Shown piece by piece: positions 5,743-7,069 of a DNA stretch of 7,069 bases. The first letter of the stretch is position 1. Every line of letters begins with the position of its first letter. A program made the position numbers and the translations under genes. The notes beneath the pieces were generated by a model. It ran no database searches and was not told the DNA's origin. It saw nothing but the letters and a program-made list of their open reading frames with translations. The DNA lies in NCBI GenBank assembly GCA_035544635.1, contig DATKDQ010000355.1, positions 1 through 7,069 on the forward strand, given 5' to 3'. The stretch comes from DATAFT01 sp035544635 (GTDB lineage: Bacteria > Acidobacteriota > Thermoanaerobaculia > Multivoradales > Multivoraceae).

Positions 5743-5769
5743 ATTGTAGCTCCAGAAGAGTGCTGTCTA
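5743..5769 (-). promoter_or_regulatory. Promoter for the DUF1015 gene: TACAAT (-10) with TAGACA (-35-like)
   Basis: On the - strand TACAAT (5743-5748) ends 10 nt before the ATG and matches the -10 consensus in 5 of 6 positions. TAGACA (5764-5769) matches the -35 consensus in 5 of 6, but the spacer is 15 nt, shorter than the ideal 17. The -35-like box covers the apical loop of the H1 hairpin of repeat C copy 1, so the repeat and the promoter physically overlap. The predicted transcript starts at or within a few bases of the ATG. Confidence 0.5.
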
Positions 5770-5813
5770 GCACTCTTCTGGAGCTCATACCATCGGCGCC
5801 GAGGACGGCGCGG
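5746..5813 (+). repeat. Two-hairpin intergenic repeat, locus C copy 1
   Basis: H1 is a perfect 16-bp stem: GCTCCAGAAGAGTGCT (5749-5764), loop GTCT, AGCACTCTTCTGGAGC (5769-5784). It is the longest hairpin in the window and is preceded by GTAG (5746-5749). The linker is TCATACCATCG. H2 is GCGCCG (5796-5801), loop AGGA, CGGCGC (5806-5811). At this locus the usual TCC/TCC spacer of H1 is replaced by a paired TCC/GGA. Copy 2 follows 59 nt later, with 56 consecutive bases identical (5755-5810 against 5814-5869). Confidence 0.85.
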
Positions 5814-5870
5814 GAAGAGTGCTGTCTAGCACTCTTCTGGAGCTCATACCATCGGCGCCGAGGACGGCGG
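5814..5870 (+). repeat. Two-hairpin intergenic repeat, locus C copy 2
   Basis: This tandem copy lacks the outer part of the left arm, so H1 is GAAGAGTGCT (5814-5823), loop GTCT, AGCACTCTTC (5828-5837), a 10-bp stem. H2 is GCGCCG (5855-5860), loop AGGA, CGGCG, ending one base short of full pairing. The -10 of the SDR gene begins 2 nt after the copy, so the pair of repeats fills the whole divergent promoter region. Confidence 0.82.
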
Positions 5871-5871
5871 A

Positions 5872-5877
5872 TATACT
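5872..5877 (+). promoter_or_regulatory. -10 hexamer TATACT for the SDR gene
   Basis: TATACT (5 of 6 to consensus) ends exactly 10 nt before the ATG at 5888, the same distance as the divergent DUF1015 gene. No Shine-Dalgarno lies between, and the position predicts a leaderless or nearly leaderless mRNA. No convincing -35 is seen. That region lies in the H2 module of repeat C copy 2. Confidence 0.5.
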
Positions 5878-5887
5878 CGCCCGACCC

Positions 5888-6685
5888 ATGGGTCGGCTCG
5901 ACGGCAAGGTGGCGTTGATCACCGGCGGCGGCACCGGCGTGGGCCGCGCGGCGGTCGAGATGTTCGCGCGCGAGGGTGCCCGCGTGGTCGCCTGCGGGCG
6001 CACGGCGGCGCGCGTCGAGGAGGCGATCGAGGCGGTGCGTGCGGCCGGCGGCGAAGGCCTCGCGCTCACCGCCGACGTGTCGAGCGAGGAGAGCTGCCGC
6101 GGGCTGGTGGCGGAGATCAGGGCGCGGCTCGGCGCTGTCCACATCGTCGTCAACAACGCCGGAGTCGGCTACGACTACGAGCTCACCCACCCCGGGGGGA
6201 TGAACGACCTCGCGGCCACACCCCCCGAACACTGGCGCGACGTCATCGCGATCAACTTGAGCTCGGTCTACAACGTGTGCCGGCAGGCGCTGCCGTCGAT
6301 GATCGAAGGCGGCGGCGGAGCGGTGGTCAACGTCGCCAGCATCGGCGGCGTGATGGGGATGCCGGACGCCCACGCCTACACCGCCGCCAAGGGCGGCATG
6401 GTGAACCTCACGCGATCGATGGCGGTCACCTACGGACCCCGCGGCATCCGGACCAACTGCGTCGCGCCGGGCGGCATCGACACCAAGATGATCCGGCACC
6501 GGATGAGCGCGGCCGGTGACCCGCACCTCGACGACGCGACCCGCTACCAGATCTCCCCGCTCGGCAGGCTAGCGCGCCCGGAGGAGATCGCGAGCGCCTG
6601 TCTCTTCCTCGCCTCCGACGAGGCGAGCTACGTCAACGGCGCGATCCTGGTGGTCGACGGCGGCACCACCGCGACCTGGTCGTAG
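5888..6685 (+). CDS. Short-chain dehydrogenase/reductase (SDR, classical type)
   Basis: This 265-residue NAD(P)-dependent oxidoreductase has all classical SDR motifs: cofactor loop TGGGTGVG (12-19), Asp63 in ADV for the adenine ring, NNAG (89-92), catalytic Asn123, Ser151, Tyr164 and Lys168 (AYTAAKGG), then the APGGIDT segment (193-199) and the C-terminal VNGAILVVDGGT (249-260). Gly37-Arg38 after the second strand suggests preference for NADP(H). It probably works as a cytoplasmic tetramer on a carbonyl/alcohol substrate, perhaps an acyl-CoA or ketone given the carboxylase downstream. The substrate cannot be read from the sequence. ATG 5888 is chosen over an in-frame GTG at 5819, which would translate the repeat and the promoter. 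The next gene is 177 nt away across a repeat and has its own -10. Confidence 0.93.
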   Translation: MGRLDGKVALITGGGTGVGRAAVEMFAREGARVVACGRTAARVEEAIEAVRAAGGEGLALTADVSSEESCRGLVAEIRARLGAVHIVVNNAGVGYDYELTHPGGMNDLAATPPEHWRDVIAINLSSVYNVCRQALPSMIEGGGGAVVNVASIGGVMGMPDAHAYTAAKGGMVNLTRSMAVTYGPRGIRTNCVAPGGIDTKMIRHRMSAAGDPHLDDATRYQISPLGRLARPEEIASACLFLASDEASYVNGAILVVDGGTTATWS

Positions 6686-6749
6686 CCTCCGGAACGTGCT
6701 GGTAGCACGTTCCTCCGGCTACATGACTTTGGCGCCGCGGACGGCGCGG
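6686..6749 (+). repeat. Two-hairpin intergenic repeat, locus D copy 1
   Basis: The copy begins at the base after the SDR stop. H1 is GGAACGTGCT (6691-6700), loop GGT, AGCACGTTCC (6704-6713), flanked by TCC on both sides. An outer stem GTAGCC / GGCTAC encloses it and includes the SDR stop codon. The linker contains CATGACTTTG. H2 is GCGCCG (6732-6737), loop CGGA, CGGCGC (6742-6747). No T-tract follows, so it is not a standard intrinsic terminator. Confidence 0.85.
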
Positions 6750-6813
6750 CCTCCGGAACGTGCTGGTAGCACGTTCCTCCGGCTACATCACTCTGGCGCC
6801 GAGGACGGCGCGG
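6750..6813 (+). repeat. Two-hairpin intergenic repeat, locus D copy 2
   Basis: This is an exact 64-nt tandem repeat of copy 1 with three substitutions, all in the linker or the H2 loop and none in the H1 stem. H1 occupies 6755-6777 and H2 is GCGCCG (6796-6801), loop AGGA, CGGCGC (6806-6811). Confidence 0.85.
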
Positions 6814-6845
6814 CCCCGTCCGACCCGCACTGTGTCCGGGGGCGG

Positions 6846-6851
6846 TATCAT
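6846..6851 (+). promoter_or_regulatory. -10 hexamer TATCAT for the carboxylase gene
   Basis: TATCAT lies 11 nt before the ATG at 6863, without a Shine-Dalgarno between. It fits the pattern of short-leader or leaderless starts seen at the SDR, DUF1015 and adaptor genes. No clear -35 is found. Confidence 0.42.
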
Positions 6852-6862
6852 CCGCCACGATC

Positions 6863-7069
6863 ATGTCGTGGCGCCCCGAGGTCGACGAGATCGAGCGCAG
6901 GAAGCGCCGCGCGCGCGAGCTCGGCGGTGCCGAGGCGGTCGCGCGCCAGCACGCGAGCGGCCGGCTCACCATCCGCGAGCGGGTCGAGCGTCTGCTCGAT
7001 CCCGGCAGCTTCCACGAGATCGGCCCGCAGGCGGGATTCGCCGAGTACGGCGAGGACGGGAGCACATCG
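6863..7069 (+). CDS. Acyl-CoA carboxylase carboxyltransferase (beta) subunit, N-terminal fragment (runs off the window)
   Basis: The first 69 residues are present. The segment ARELGGAEAVARQHASGR (17-34), then LTIRERVERLLDPGSFHEIG (35-54), then AGFAEYGEDG (57-66), is the hallmark opening of biotin-dependent carboxyltransferases such as the propionyl-CoA, methylcrotonyl-CoA and methylmalonyl-CoA types. It transfers carboxyl from carboxybiotin to an acyl-CoA in the cytoplasm. The exact acyl-CoA cannot be decided because the substrate pocket and the catalytic oxyanion-hole segments lie beyond the window. The start is supported by the -10 at 11 nt and by the family-like opening MSWRPEVDEI. Confidence 0.85.
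   Translation, partial: MSWRPEVDEIERRKRRARELGGAEAVARQHASGRLTIRERVERLLDPGSFHEIGPQAGFAEYGEDGSTS

Noticed and set aside
5754..5870. Terminal inverted repeats of an insertion sequence
   Set aside because: There is no transposase or internal sequence between the arms. Each inverted repeat closes on a 3-4 nt loop, so they are hairpins rather than IS ends.
5819..5887. Upstream GTG start for the SDR gene (adds 23 residues)
   Set aside because: The extra residues would be translated from repeat C copy 2 and the -10 hexamer. The SDR family begins around residue 1 of the ATG 5888 product.
6686..6813. Rho-independent terminator after the SDR gene
   Set aside because: The hairpins are strong but no T-tract follows any of them. 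The unit is a member of the repeat family that also occurs in promoter and intra-operon positions.

Overview
The window is very GC-rich, densely coding DNA from a bacterium. A membrane-anchored periplasmic adaptor points to a Gram-negative cell. The 2-oxoacid:ferredoxin oxidoreductase, acyl-CoA carboxylase and SDR enzymes, together with FtsX/MacB-type ABC ATPases, would fit a Myxococcota, Binatota or Acidobacteriota-like lineage. That placement is an inference from gene style and base composition only. No tRNA, rRNA, transposase, CRISPR or phage gene is visible.

Layout: (1) 2-154 is the 3' end of a 2-oxoacid:ferredoxin oxidoreductase beta subunit, followed 29 nt later by a DsrE-like protein (184-585). 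(2) 724-3740 is a + strand export operon: an HlyD/MacA-type adaptor, then two different MacB/LolD-type ABC ATPases. No permease gene is present in the window. (3) 3963-4340 is a small rhodanese-fold protein that contains no cysteine at all. (4) 4494-5732 on the - strand is a DUF1015 family protein. (5) Divergent from it, 5888-6685 is a short-chain dehydrogenase/reductase. (6) 6863-7069 is the 5' end of an acyl-CoA carboxylase carboxyltransferase subunit. The SDR and the carboxylase suggest acyl-CoA or fatty/branched-chain acid metabolism, each probably with its own promoter.

The most striking content is not coding. Four intergenic regions (about 2835-3010, 4395-4497, 5746-5870 and 6686-6813) carry members of one repeat family. 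Each member has a strong hairpin, H1, whose stem sequence is locus-specific but perfectly self-complementary. A linker resembling TCCGGCTACATGACTTTG follows, then a nearly invariant second hairpin, H2 (GCGCCG-tetraloop-CGGCGC). At three of the four loci the element is tandemly duplicated, with periods of 84, 59 and 64 nt, and both copies share that locus's H1 stem. Degenerate H2-like remnants lie at or just after the ends of other genes. I do not recognise this family. It resembles REP/BIME elements in architecture.

Expression signals: four genes have a TANNNT -10-like hexamer only 8-11 nt before the ATG and no Shine-Dalgarno sequence, which suggests leaderless transcripts. The operon-internal first ATPase instead has a classical GGAGG.
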